DNA from: CAWATZ01 sp963784995
GTDB lineage: Bacteria > Planctomycetota > Planctomycetia > Gemmatales > Gemmataceae
Assembly: GCA_963784995.1 (NCBI GenBank)
Contig: CAWATZ010000003.1
Coordinates: 496,001 to 560,000, forward strand
Length of the DNA stretch: 64,000 bases
Direction of reading: 5' to 3'
The number at the start of each line of letters is the position of its first letter. Position 1 is the stretch's first letter. The position numbers were made by a program, and so were the translations under genes. Shown here piece after piece: positions 1-9,442 of the stretch. A model generated the notes under the pieces. The model was not told the origin of the DNA and did no database searches. It saw only the letters and a list, made by a program, of their open reading frames with translations.

Positions 1-1459
1 CGGGCCTTACGTTCGGCGGGAGAAGGCAGAGATCGCGCGAAAGCTTCATGCCAGGCGGCCAGCGCTAGCTCGGGCAGTTTCCCCAGGCGTGCCTTTGACA
101 CTCCCGGCAGAAACGCGAAGCGTCTCCAGGTACAGCTCTGCATCAGGCCAGAGTTGGGCCAGTTCAAGCATCGCTTCGGAAAGGGTGTCAGCCTGGCAGG
201 TATGCGTCCGCGGGGATTGCCTAGCGTCGGCTTCGACAATGCGACATCCGCAGGAATCCGAAGCGAACGCCTCGGATAGTTCGCCCCGTGTCCTGGACGT
301 ACAAAGTGACGAAATCAGTCCCCCGGTGGTCGGGGTCGATGAGCAGGGACGTTTCCAGGCTACCGGTCTTGTTCCGCAAAGCCTCCAACCGGCGCATGCT
401 CGGGCCGATTCGCTCCAGGGCGACAGGTGCCGGCGGGAGAAAACTGAGGGGTTGGCCGGGACCAAGCGCGTCCAACCTGGCAGCGTACAGGTTTGCTCCC
501 TCGAAGTTGGCCCCATCGATCGCTGTGCCGGTTAGGTCAGCGCCGGCGAGGTTGGCCCCAGTCAGGTCGGCACCGCTCAGGTTGGCGTTGGTAAGGTTCG
601 CACGGCAGAGGCTTGTCTGGGAGAGATTGGCGCCGCGGAAATTGGCTCCAGTGAGGTCGCACTTGTCAAGGAAGGCCCGAGTGAGGTTCGCGCAGGCAAA
701 GTCGGCGTTGAGAAAGGTGGAATCATGCAAGGAGGCGTCGGACAGATCGGCATTGCGGAAGATTGCATGTTCGGATCGGGTGCAACTTCCCTCCACTCGG
801 GGCAGTTTTGCCCCGGTGAAGTCTGTGCGGACGATGACGGCAGGGTTGAACCGGACGCCACTGAAGTCGGCCTGCTGGGCCGTGCAATCGGTAAGATGGA
901 AGACGTAAGCCCCAGGCAAGTGGGCGCCGTCGAGATTGACCCGGACCAGTTCATCCATACAGCTGCGTGACAGATCAGCGCCGGACAGGTCGGCGCCCTC
1001 CAACTTCACCCGGTAGAGGACGATTCCGGACAGTTTGGCGCCGCGTAAGTCGGCGCCGCTCAAGTCGATCGGAACTCGCGCCTGGTCATTTCGGAGCCAG
1101 CGCCATTGCTCCAGGCCCTCTTCGCCACCCCGGAGCAGGGCGAGCGCCTCTTGAGGGGTGAGCGAGAGCAGGTCACGGAATGCTTCCCAGTCAAGAATCT
1201 GAATGGCTGCACCGCTTTTGTTCAGCGCGAGGGCTTCTCGTTCCTCGGCGGTGGGCCGGTTGGGCCGACGGTAAAGGACAACGAGGTAGTCCAGGTTTGG
1301 CGTCACTTCCCGCATCACGTGGCCGCCAAGGGCCAGGAGATGATCTGCGGCCTCTGCCAACTCCGAATCGTTGCCGGATAAGGAAGTTAGCAGAAACGTC
1401 TTGCCTTTGATGCGGGAAGGAGCCTCGAACGATCCGGGCGGTGCCTGTTTCTCAGCCAT
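1..1459 (-). CDS. pentapeptide-repeat protein with N-terminal BRCT-like region (frameshifted, runs off window)
   Basis: The start is ATG at 1459, chosen because AGGAG lies about 7 nt upstream; 66 upstream codons of the open frame are ignored. Residues about 15-90 resemble a BRCT-like fold (KTFLLTSLSG, GGHVMREVTPNLDYLVV). From about residue 130 there are roughly 25 tandem A(D/N)LXX pentapeptides, for example LSGADLTGANLAGADL, which predict a right-handed beta-helix. The frame stops at 221, but other frames continue plausibly: DTLSEAMLELAQLWPDAELY between about 290 and 120, then LGKLPELALAAWHEAFARSL running through the left edge. Such a tail is usual in Gemmata pentapeptide proteins, so two frameshifts near 300 and 95 are likely. 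The role is unknown, probably protein-protein interaction. Confidence 0.72.
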
Positions 1460-1697
1460 GGAGGATCTCCTGACAACCCCAAGGATCATGCCGACTGGGA
1501 AACTCCCTGATACAATGCGACACGACGCCAATAGGCCGAGGGCGCTATCCCCAGTGAAGCGGCGTGCCCTGTACCAAAGGTTAGGATGCGAAAGGATGTA
1601 CGACCACGTGTGAAGCAGGTTTGGGTTAACAGTGCATTTCCACAGACCAAGCTTCACCAGAAAGAAAGGTTGAGTCGCCTCGGGAGGGAAGAGAACC

Positions 1698-2615
1698 GTG
1701 TCTGACCTGGGATTCCTCGCCGCGATCCGTCAAGATCCCGACAATGATGACCTGCGCCTGGTTTATGCGGACTGGCTGGAGGACCACGATGACCTGGCCC
1801 GAGCCGAATTCATTCGGGTCCAGCTTGCCCTTGCTCGTGAGGGTTGTGAACACCTTCATCCGTTCGGCGACTGTCCCGGGTGTACCCTGCGCCGGCGTGA
1901 GGAGGAACTGCTCTCAAGCCATGGAACGGAGTGGCTCGCGGCTGTCCTGCCCGGCTTTGGGTTGCGTCTCAGTAATGATTGGATGTCGTCGGTTCCGGAA
2001 CGCTTGGCCTGCCAGCGCCAGGCGGCGTTCCGGCGCGGTCTGGTCTCGGTGCTCTTCCTCCAAATGCCCGACTTCTTGCTCAACGGCGCCGACTACGTGA
2101 AGCGGCTCGCCACCCTGGTTCGCGTGCAGTTGATCGACCGCTGGCCTGGGATTGTCGATCACCATGCGGGCTACTGCTGGTCTGGAAAGGAAGCGGACGC
2201 CGAATCCTATCACTTCCTTCCTCTGGACCTTGCGGATCGATTACCAGCCGCTGCTGAGGGTTCCTTCTCTCTCCTCTCCTATCCCACGGAAGGCGAGGCA
2301 CTGGCGGCCCTGTCGCGGGCCTGCATTCTTCACCTCCGGAACGGTCCCCGGCGCTCGCACTTCGCGGAAACCTTCACCACCAGCCAGGTCGCGGAGATCT
2401 GCCAGGTAGCGCCCAGCACGGTAAGCCATTGGTTCGATTCGGGCCGGCTGAACGGCTACCGCAGGCCCGGCAGCCTGGAGCGACAGGCTCGCCGCGAATG
2501 GCTCCTCCGCTTCCTCCGAGAGAACGACATTCCTTTCGGCGCTTCGTTTCCGGACTGGGGAGAGGGAGACCTGGAAGGAGGTCCTTCTGCCATCCTGCTC
2601 GGGTGGGATCCTTAG
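1698..2615 (+). CDS. TIGR02996-domain protein with C-terminal MerR/excisionase-like HTH
   Basis: A 305-residue protein from a GTG start preceded by GGAGGGAAGAG. Residues 1-45 carry the Gemmata-type TIGR02996 signature: FLAAIRQDPDNDDLRLVYAD then WLEDHDDLARAEFIRVQ. A short Cys/His stretch follows (CEHLHPFGDCPGC). The C-terminal 70 residues form a helix-turn-helix (TSQVAEICQVAPSTVSHWFD, then a wing with GYRRPG) like BldC/excisionase DNA-binding domains. TIGR02996 is usually found on repeat proteins, so joining it to a DNA-binding domain is notable. It may be a transcription regulator. It is transcribed away from the pentapeptide gene and ends about 140 bp before the toxin-antitoxin locus. Confidence 0.75.
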   Translation: MSDLGFLAAIRQDPDNDDLRLVYADWLEDHDDLARAEFIRVQLALAREGCEHLHPFGDCPGCTLRRREEELLSSHGTEWLAAVLPGFGLRLSNDWMSSVPERLACQRQAAFRRGLVSVLFLQMPDFLLNGADYVKRLATLVRVQLIDRWPGIVDHHAGYCWSGKEADAESYHFLPLDLADRLPAAAEGSFSLLSYPTEGEALAALSRACILHLRNGPRRSHFAETFTTSQVAEICQVAPSTVSHWFDSGRLNGYRRPGSLERQARREWLLRFLRENDIPFGASFPDWGEGDLEGGPSAILLGWDP

Positions 2616-2693
2616 GAGTAACCAGCCCGGACGGCGTACAAGGCCAGCGGACTCATGATTATTCCAAAATACCAAAATCTCCAAACTTCCATC

Positions 2694-2721
2694 TTGAGAT
2701 AAATACCAAATTCGGTAAGAT
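2694..2721 (+). promoter_or_regulatory. sigma70-like promoter with ATACCAAA direct repeats
   Basis: TTGAGA (2694-2699) is separated by 16 nt from TAAGAT (2716-2721), in an unusually A+T-rich patch just upstream of the antitoxin-like gene. The octamer ATACCAAA occurs twice (around 2670 and 2704), flanking the -35 box and overlapping the spacer. Such direct repeats would suit autoregulation by an AbrB-type antitoxin, but no binding is shown. Confidence 0.45.
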
Positions 2722-2756
2722 GAAGGAGAATGACACCAACAGAGGGAGCCGGCGCC

Positions 2757-3732
2757 GTGACAATCCTGACCCACGTGACCGATGAAAAAGCCCGCATCAC
2801 TCTCCCCAAGAGTTTCGCGAACTCCACAGTCCTGGTTGAGCAAGTCAGCGACACCGAGCTTCGCATCCGCAAAGCCCGTGTCATTCCGGAAGACGAGCTG
2901 CCCTTCGTCGAGGAGGCGATGGCTCCGCTTTCCGACCGCGACCGCGATGTTTTTCTGGCGCTCCTGGACAACCCGCCGCCACCGAACGATGCCTTGCGAC
3001 GCCTCCTGAGGTCAGGGCCTGACCCCCAGAACCAGGAGGGTACGGACGAGGGGAGTCGGTCTGGCCAGCCGGTCGATCTGGTATCCCTCTCCTGGCCGGA
3101 CTTTTTTACTCGAGTCCGGGCGGAGCAGCATCCCCCCGGTCACCCCCTGATGCAGGAACGTCTTCAGGTCCTTCGTGAGGTTCGGCAGTTGTTCGCGCAC
3201 AAGGTGCATTTCCGCGATCTCGACTATGCAGGGCGGAGAAAGATCGCTGGGCTGTTCAAGTCCACGAACCCGAATTTCTTGCTCTTCGGCAGCATGCAGT
3301 GGGTCGGGCTTTTCAAGCAGGCGGTCAAGGAGAACAACGAGGGAATTTCGCTTGCCCTGGACGAGATTCCTCTCGACGGCGACGTCATCGCGCGATCACT
3401 ACCAGAGATTCACCGAGCGCTTCCTGAAGGCGTTCAAGCGCTCGGGGATGGCGCTGGCCAGCCGATTGCTCGCCATGAAGCGCCCCGACACGTTCGTCTG
3501 CGTCAACAACCAGAACCGGGAAGGGCTGGTTCAAGCGTTCCGGGTCAGCCCGAGCAGAGACGCGGAAGCGTATTGGGATTTGATCGAACGGGTTCGGTCT
3601 TGCGCCTGGTGGAAGGCGCCGCCGCCGGCGGCGGGGGACGAACGAGAAGTATGGAGAGCGCGGGCGGCCTTCCTCGATGCTCTCTTCTACGCCGAGAGCG
3701 GCCAAGAAATAACTCCAGCAGGGAATGGCAAC
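2757..3732 (+). CDS. AbrB-like antitoxin domain fused to an uncharacterised domain (frameshifted)
   Basis: The GTG at 2757 is preferred (GAGGGAGCC 5' of it) over ATG 2730, whose purine box abuts the codon. Residues 1-85 (VTILTHVTDEKARITLPKSF ... LSDRDRDVFLALLDNPPPPN) match the swapped-hairpin antitoxin that normally precedes GNAT toxins in cyanobacteria and planctomycetes. Instead of ending after DALRRLL, the frame continues into an unrelated domain with FRDLDYAGRRKIAGLF and FLLFGSMQWVGLFKQAVKEN. At about 3392 the frame must shift by one base to continue as DHYQRFTERFLKAFKRSG, LLAMKRPDTFVCVNNQNREG and WDLIERVRSCAWW. The second frame has no stop before the downstream GNAT. I do not recognise the middle domain; similar stretches occur in hypothetical proteins near restriction genes (recollection). 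Confidence 0.55.
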
Positions 3733-4311
3733 GTGGCTGAATGGCGGATCGAACCGCTGCGCGCCTCCCATGAACGCGGAGAGTTTTCCTGCGGGAAGGC
3801 TCCTCTGGATGACTTTCTGCGTTTGCGGGCGAGCCAGTATGAAAAGCGCCGGCTGGGACGCACCTTCGTCGCGCTGTTTCCTGGCACGACGAGGGTGGCC
3901 GGCTATTACACGCTTGCGGCTGGTGCCATCGCCGTCGCCAACCTCCCCCCCGACGCCGCCAGGCGGTTGCCCAGGCACCCCGTTCCGGTCATCTTGCTTG
4001 GGCGGTTGGCCGTCGATCAGAAAGCCAGGGGTCAGGGGCTTGGGAAGGCCCTTTTGCGCGATGCCTTGCGTCGCAGCCTGGACCTGTCCGAACAGCTCGG
4101 CTTGTTTGCGGTCGAAGTCTTGGCCATCGATGCCGAGGCCAGGGAGTTCTACACCAAGTACGGCTTTGTTCCGCTCGCCGACAATGACCTGCATCTGTTC
4201 CTCCCGATCAGGACAATCGAGGAAGGAAGCACGGAGGCAAAGTCGGAAACCAGTGAGCAGCCTGCGGCAGGGGAGGGGAACCTGGAAGGAGATCCTGGGG
4301 CTAAAGATTGA
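3733..4311 (+). CDS. GNAT-family toxin (type II TA)
   Basis: A GNAT acetyltransferase of about 192 residues. Start GTG 3733 with AGGGA upstream, in frame with, and open to, the preceding domain, so it may also be made as a fusion. Motifs: EWRIEPLRASHERGEFSCGK at the start, FLRLRASQYEKRRLGRTFVA, then the acetyl-CoA pyrophosphate loop VDQKARGQGLGKALLRDALR, and FYTKYGFVPL near the end. This is the usual order of TacT/AtaT-like toxins, which acetylate charged tRNA in studied cases (family knowledge). The antitoxin-like domain lies about 700 bp upstream instead of immediately adjacent. The tail after LFLPIRTIEEG is longer than normal. Confidence 0.75.
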   Translation: MAEWRIEPLRASHERGEFSCGKAPLDDFLRLRASQYEKRRLGRTFVALFPGTTRVAGYYTLAAGAIAVANLPPDAARRLPRHPVPVILLGRLAVDQKARGQGLGKALLRDALRRSLDLSEQLGLFAVEVLAIDAEAREFYTKYGFVPLADNDLHLFLPIRTIEEGSTEAKSETSEQPAAGEGNLEGDPGAKD

Positions 4312-4336
4312 ATGAACCGGCGAAGGATCGTGGTCC

Positions 4337-4626
4337 AATCCCTTTGGCAATTCCTTTTGAACAGGAGATCGTACGCGGATGACTCCTGCTTCGCGTTCAA
4401 GGCCTCGGCCCCGGTAAGGGCCGCTTGCGATGAGGGCGTGGTCCTCCCGGACGGCCGCCTCGTGCATCAGGAGGCGGCCCAGCAGGACGGAGGCCCAGAC
4501 CAGCAGCACCGCCCCCGCCAGGCCGACGGCCAACCCGACAACCCGCACCGGCAGCCAACCCGCTTCGATCGCGCCGACCCGCAGGCCAATCAGGGCCGGG
4601 GGAAGCAGCCACTCGACCGGCAGCAA
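4337..4626 (-). pseudogene. fragments: isoprenylcysteine methyltransferase-like N-terminus joined to tail of a 107-aa-protein paralogue
   Basis: Reading leftward from TTG 4626, about 73 residues show two membrane helices (WLPVRVVGLAVGLAGAVLLV region) and the ICMT/NnrU-like ending EDHALIASGPYR, which in intact genes continues as YVRHPxY. Here it breaks at about 4408. Immediately after it, in another frame on the same strand, EALNAKQESSAYDLLFKR (about 4405-4337) resembles EALTAKREEPAYDLLFGI near the end of the protein at 19718-20041. The locus is therefore a join of two gene fragments and unlikely to be functional. Confidence 0.5.
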
Positions 4627-4699
4627 CTTGGCTGTCGGCCGCTCCCCTCGGATGGTACGGACGTCCTCGTTTCTTTTCCCCCAACATGCCTATCCGCGG

Positions 4700-5812
4700 C
4701 TATCGACCCTCGGCCAAGAATTGGCCGATGGCCGCGGCCAACTCTTCGCGCTGGTCGCACAGCAGGAAATGGCCGGCGCGGCCAGCCGCGCGGGTCTTGC
4801 CGTTCTTAACCACGTGCAGACGGGCGTTGGGGAAGGAATCGACGTACGTGCGGCTCACGCGCTCGGGAACCAGGTCGTTCGCGCCGTGAACCACCAACGC
4901 GGGAGCCTGGACTCCCCAAAGTGCCGCCCGGTAATCATGCCGCTTCCCCAGGCTGAAGTACATCGCCTGGACCATCCAGCCGCCGTTGTCGGCGTCGGCA
5001 CCGTCGGCGGCCTGGGCTCCCGATGCCGCCAAGAAGTAGTCGCCCAGCCGGCGGTTCAACTTGGCAAGTTCCTCTTCCGACTGCGAGAATACCCGCCCGA
5101 AGTCGAGGTACTCCGTCAAAAAGCGGTTATACGCATCCCGTTGGTCCTCTGGCAGGTGATGGCGGATTACCTCGAAGAAGCTGCCCTTCTCGTCGGGTAG
5201 CACGAGTACGCCGCTCGGGGCTACCAGCACCAGAGCCTCCACGCGTTCCGGGAATTCGGCCGCGTACATCGATGCCAGGAAGGCCCCGAACGAATGGCCA
5301 AAGAGGATCAACTTCTCCGGGCCGAGTACGTGTCGGATGCGGTCGATGTCGGCAAGTTGGGCACCGATCCCAAGTGTGCGTTCCAGGTCCTTCATGTTGG
5401 CGTAGAAGTTCCGAGATGCAAACCGATCGAACGGCTTCGTCGATCGGCCACAGCCCCGCTGATCGTAGTAGTAGAACTTGTACCGACCCGTAAGCGGCTC
5501 AAGGGCCGTCAGGGGCTGGTGGATCGGGTAGCCTGGACCGCCGTGAACGACCAGGACGGGACGACCAGCCCCACGCACGTGGTAAAAGAGGCGGACATCT
5601 TCTTCAACCAGCCAGTACGGCCCCTCCAAGGTCTGTTCTGGTGGGACCAGGGAACCCCGCAGGTTCTTCCCCGATCGAACCATCCCAGGCTCGTAGAGCG
5701 GCTGCCCCATCAGCCACCAGACGGCGATGCCTCCGACGGCAACCAGGACGACCAGGCCGACAACGCAGAGCGTCATTTTCTTCCTCACGTAAGTTTCCGA
5801 AAGGTTTGGCAT
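4700..5812 (-). CDS. alpha/beta hydrolase, proline-iminopeptidase-like, membrane-anchored
   Basis: A 370-residue protein starting at ATG 5812, which shares one base with the TGA of the AraC gene (TGATG), so translation is probably coupled. An N-terminal signal anchor (MTLCVVGLVVLVAVGGIAVW, residues about 13-32) places the catalytic domain outside the cytoplasm. Motifs: HGGPG oxyanion motif after VLVV, YYYDQRGCGRS, the nucleophile elbow GHSFGA, a late acid in HGANDLVPERV, and the catalytic His in AGRAGHFLLCD. The order fits proline iminopeptidase/prolyl aminopeptidase-like hydrolases. The exact substrate is unknown. The neighbouring AraC-type regulator is a likely controller. Confidence 0.85.
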   Translation of the reverse strand: MPNLSETYVRKKMTLCVVGLVVLVAVGGIAVWWLMGQPLYEPGMVRSGKNLRGSLVPPEQTLEGPYWLVEEDVRLFYHVRGAGRPVLVVHGGPGYPIHQPLTALEPLTGRYKFYYYDQRGCGRSTKPFDRFASRNFYANMKDLERTLGIGAQLADIDRIRHVLGPEKLILFGHSFGAFLASMYAAEFPERVEALVLVAPSGVLVLPDEKGSFFEVIRHHLPEDQRDAYNRFLTEYLDFGRVFSQSEEELAKLNRRLGDYFLAASGAQAADGADADNGGWMVQAMYFSLGKRHDYRAALWGVQAPALVVHGANDLVPERVSRTYVDSFPNARLHVVKNGKTRAAGRAGHFLLCDQREELAAAIGQFLAEGR

Positions 5813-6711
5813 CAGCCCATCAACAGGGGCAGGTACACGTCGGTGAGGAGTTCCTCCGGCCTGGTATCCTGCGGAGAGTTCCGATAGACCTCGACGGAAG
5901 CGGCCGAGCGCAATTCTCGTCCGCTCCCAGGCAGCCATTGACCGCACACCCTCGCGTAGGTTTCCCCCAGCGCCTCGTAGGGGCCCCGGTGCGTGGCCAC
6001 AGCATACTCCCCACCAATCTCCTGAACGCCCAACTCTCCTTCGGACTGGAAGCGTTCGTCCACGACGATGCAGGCGTCATAGCGAACTTTGTCCGGAGGC
6101 GTCACTTCCGGGTCATCATGCACAAGGCCCAGTAGCCTCGCGCTGCGACCGATCAGTCCTTTTTGACCGGCCCAGGCAAACAGCTTGCCCCAGGTGTGTC
6201 CAACCTCCCTGCAGGGACCGACGTGTCGCAGGAAGGCGACGCGCGTGGCGGGGAAAGACGCAACGTGGACATCCAGCGACGGTCGCCCTTCCTGGACGTC
6301 CCGGTAGCCGTCGAGTCGGCCGTCCGCTTGATAATGGATTCCGGAAGGAACCTGCGGGAATGGCAATGACCGATGCCGATCGCGGAAGTGTGAAGGCGAC
6401 TTCCCGAACATCGCGCCGAACGCTCTTGTGAACGCTTCATGAGTCTCGTAGCCAGCCTCAAAGGCGATGCGGGTTATCGGCTGGTCTGTGAACTTGAGCC
6501 GGTGGGCCGCCCGCTCCAGGCGGAGCCTGCGGACGTGTTCCATGATCGACTCACCTACCATACCTCTGAAGATGCGATGGAAGTGATAAGGGGAGAAATG
6601 AGCGAGCGCCGCCAACGACTCCAGCGAGACGGCCTCGTCCAGGTGGTTCTGGATGTACACCAGGACACGCAGAATCCGCTCCTTGTAGGTCCGCTCAGTG
6701 TTCGGTCTCAC
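5812..6711 (-). CDS. AraC-family regulator with GyrI-like effector-binding domain
   Basis: A 299-residue protein, GTG start with GGAGATACCA upstream. Residues about 10-110 hold the two AraC helix-turn-helices (VSLESLAALAHFSPYHFHRI and ITRIAFEAGYETHEAFTRAF, ending GKSPSHFR). Residues about 140-297 match a GyrI-like small-molecule domain (VASFPATRVAFLRHVGPCRE, GLVHDDPEVTPPDKVRYDAC, GEYAVATHRGPYEALGETYA). This is the Rob/SoxS-plus-effector architecture, typical of drug or amphipathic-compound sensors. It overlaps the start of the hydrolase gene and probably heads a two-gene operon. Confidence 0.9.
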   Translation of the reverse strand: MRPNTERTYKERILRVLVYIQNHLDEAVSLESLAALAHFSPYHFHRIFRGMVGESIMEHVRRLRLERAAHRLKFTDQPITRIAFEAGYETHEAFTRAFGAMFGKSPSHFRDRHRSLPFPQVPSGIHYQADGRLDGYRDVQEGRPSLDVHVASFPATRVAFLRHVGPCREVGHTWGKLFAWAGQKGLIGRSARLLGLVHDDPEVTPPDKVRYDACIVVDERFQSEGELGVQEIGGEYAVATHRGPYEALGETYARVCGQWLPGSGRELRSAASVEVYRNSPQDTRPEELLTDVYLPLLMG

Positions 6712-6837
6712 TGGTATCTCCTCAAGCCGGGTGAAGCCTCACGAAGAGCATACAGTTTCGCTCGGGAGCCCGCTTGATCGTTTTTGCGGATTTGGCGTGC
6801 AACTCGGTGGTTTGGCTCCCGTCCCGCACCATGTCGG

Positions 6838-6881
6838 CCGGGACATGCTGGAACTGCACTGGTAATCCCAGCATGTCCCGG
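6838..6881. repeat. 14-bp inverted repeat downstream of ankyrin gene
   Basis: CCGGGACATGCTGG (6838-6851) and its exact complement (6868-6881) are separated by 16 nt. It lies just beyond the end of the leftward ankyrin gene and could act as a hairpin terminator, though no T-run follows it on either strand. The surrounding 220 bp between the AraC and ankyrin genes shows no other gene. Confidence 0.5.
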
Positions 6882-6931
6882 TCTGCCTCTGCGGTCATCC
6901 TGTTGCACGCGCGCGCCGGGCCGTGCGGCAG

Positions 6932-7699
6932 TCAACGGGTAGCGTCGTTCGAGACCGCACCCCGTGGGCGAAGCAGCTGGACGATCTCGTGATGCCCGCG
7001 CTTCGTAGCCCATGCCAAAGGCGTTGCCCACGGCTCGGCGTCCGCTTCCACCGGGTCCGCGCCGCGTTCCAGGTACAGTCTGACAAGCTCGATGCGTCCC
7101 CACCGGCAGGCCGCGGTGCGGAACGGGCGTTATGCACCGCCTTCAGCCGACCGATTCGATACCTGAGCGCCGTGCTTTCGCAGGACGCCTGCCACCTCGT
7201 CATTGTGGTTGGCGATGGCATCATCCAGGGGCGTCTGTCCTCGATCCCCCGTTGCACGGCGGTTCATGTCCGCGCCGTGGGCGAGGAGGAGTTCCGCAGT
7301 TCGGCAATAAGCCTCCGGGTCGTGGCTGCCGCGCGAAGAACCGCCCACGGCGACGGCATGGAGCGCTGTCGTTCCCACCACGGCATCCTGATTGACGTCC
7401 GCGCCGCGCTGGAGCAGCAGGTCCACCGCCTCCGCGCTTCCGGCATCAGCAGCCCAGGCGAGGGGCGTTCGCCACCAGTGCGTGGATGAATCATTGACAT
7501 TGGCTCCCAGTTGGAGCAGACGCTCGCACAAGTCTACTGCGTTTCGATGGGCAGCCCAATGGAGTGGCGATGCGCCCCGCAACTGCCCTGGTTCCTCGGA
7601 GTGCCCTGCAGCCAGCACCGGGGAGACACGGAGCATCTCCAGCGCTTCGCGGTCCCGACCTGCCTTTATCAGGCTGATCAACGCGTCCACGGTTTGCAT
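6932..7699 (-). CDS. ankyrin-repeat protein interrupted by in-frame TAA
   Basis: The ATG at 7699 (MQTVDALISLIKAGRDREAL) is preceded by AGGA; a GTG at 7714 is also possible. Four ankyrin repeats are clear: ASPLHWAAHRNAVDLCERLL, RTPLAWAADAGSAEAVDLLL, a longer one with TTALHAVAVGG ... TAELLLAHGADMN, and QTPLDDAIANHNDEVAGVLR. A TAA at 7130-7132 ends the frame. In the same frame, without any shift, the sequence goes on with AACRWGRIELVRLYLERGAD and TPLAWATKRGHHEIVQLLRP up to TGA at 6932. The full-length product would be about 255 residues. The TAA looks like a nonsense mutation in a linker; a truncated but folded protein is possible. Confidence 0.75.
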
Positions 7700-7723
7700 C
7701 GTTTGATCCTGCACTGCCTCGGG

Positions 7724-9400
7724 TCAGGTGCCTAACGGACGTGCGCGGTGGTAGATCTGCAAGGGACCTTGCGAGAAAACCCTGACCCAGCCGGGGTGGC
7801 CTGGCCAGGTCGCCGGCGCCGGGGCGTTCCAGCAGAGGACCACGTCCACGTTGTCGCGCTGACCGTAGCCGGCCACGTTTCCCGCGCCACGGGTCACGCC
7901 GCGGCGGAACTTGAGCGGAAAGTGCAGTGTGGCGGCTTCGTAGTTGTTCAGGTTCACGTTGCCCGTTCCCACACAGTAGTAACTGGCGGCATGCGCCAGC
8001 GGATTGACCAGGGGAAAGTGCCGGCGGTCCGCCTGGCTGACGAAGAGGCGCTGGTCGCGACCGGCCGCGGCCACCCCGGCGGTGTACTCGGCGAGAAGAT
8101 CATTGCCCTGCCCAACCACGTCCAATACCAGCACCAGGTTCACGCCCAGCAGCAGGACCGTCAGGCCACGCACGCCGATCCGGACGATCCGGTTGGCCGG
8201 CTCGCGCAGACAGGCCAGCCCGAGCAGCAGAGGCAGCAACGCCACCCGGCAGCGGAGGAAGCCGCCATGCGACTGCCCCGCGTTGGTCCCGCCGAGATCG
8301 TGGGGCAGCAGCGGAAAGGCGGCCAGCAAAGCAGCTCCGAAAAGCAAGGGAAACAACCAGCCCGCCCCGGCGCCATCTTTGGAGGCGCCGAGCAACCACT
8401 CTCCCAGGGTCCACGTCCCGAGCAGCACCAACCAGCCTGCGACAATCAGACTGAAGGATACGCGGGGACCGGTGTGGTGCTCCAGAAGCTCCTGGTCGAT
8501 CTTCCGCAGCTCATGGAGGAAGCGCGTCGGCCGCTTGTCCTGAGCCAGGGCCCGCGTCCTCTCCAGGAGGCGCCTGGCGGCGCCGTCTCGGTAAAAGCCG
8601 CTTTCCTGGAAGTAATCATCGGCCAGGCAAACGGCCGGCAGCGCGGCGCCAACGACGAGGAGGACGCCCAGGACCCGGGCGCCAAGCCGCGTGAGGTAGA
8701 AGTCGAGAGCTGATGGGGCTGAAGCCGCGGCGTCCGCGCTGGTTGCTTCCGGTTCGTTCCTGCTTGTCCAGGGAGCCAGGACGACCGCGCCCAGCGCCCC
8801 CGCCAGGGCCAGCAGGAAACCGACGAGGTGGGTGAAGAACGCCAGCGTGAACAGCACTGCCAGCAGCGCCGTTCGCGGCAGACTCAGCGTGCCCCGGCCG
8901 CGGACACACAGACCGACGATGAACCAGAACAGGACCAGGCTCAAGCAGCAGTTCTAGAAGCCCATCCAGAAGCAGCGATTGTAGACAAACAACAGCCCCA
9001 TCCAGGAAAGAGGCCGGCAGCGCGGCCCGAAGGAGCCCAGGAAATAGCGAAAGCCGCCGGCAAATCCCAGGACGTACAGAGTCACCAGCAGTTTTTCCGC
9101 GATCAGCGGTGGGAAGAGAGCCAGCAGCCCGGCCAGCAGCAGGTGCGAAATCCAGTTCGGAATGCATTCCGAACGGAACTCGAAAAACGCCTCGGCGCCG
9201 GCCGTCGATGCCCCGTAATGCAGAATCAGCTCGGCGTTGGCGAGGTGGGAGGGACCATCCTGGGTCGGCAGGTACGCGAACGCCCAGACCGGAAGCAGAT
9301 ACGCGGCCGCCAGATACCAGAAGCCCACGGCTTCCAGGTGCGTTCCCAGCCAGTCCCCAAAGGACGCCGAAGCTCGATCTTTCCTGAGCGGCGCGGCCAT
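7724..9400 (-). CDS. polytopic membrane protein interrupted by in-frame TAG
   Basis: From ATG 9400 the frame encodes DWLGTHLEAVGFWYLAAAYL and LPTQDGPSHLANAELILHYG, then reaches TAG at 8954-8956 directly after NRCFWMGF. The same frame continues with SLVLFWFIVGLCVRGRGTLS to 7724, with about 9-10 hydrophobic segments in total. Expected length is about 558 residues. The QDGPSHL motif after the first membrane helix resembles planctomycete glycosyltransferase-like or hypothetical membrane proteins; I do not assign an activity. The TAG most simply replaces a tyrosine codon (MGFY...). Two separate start-competent halves exist, but a split transporter-like protein is unlikely. Confidence 0.7.
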
Positions 9401-9442
9401 GGTCGGTCTTCCCCAAAGGCTCCTCTGTCCCGGTCGGCCGCG

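Noticed and set aside
3385..4626. 413-codon leftward frame starting with membrane helices
   Set aside because: Only the first 73 residues are methyltransferase-like; the rest is the shadow of the GNAT toxin.
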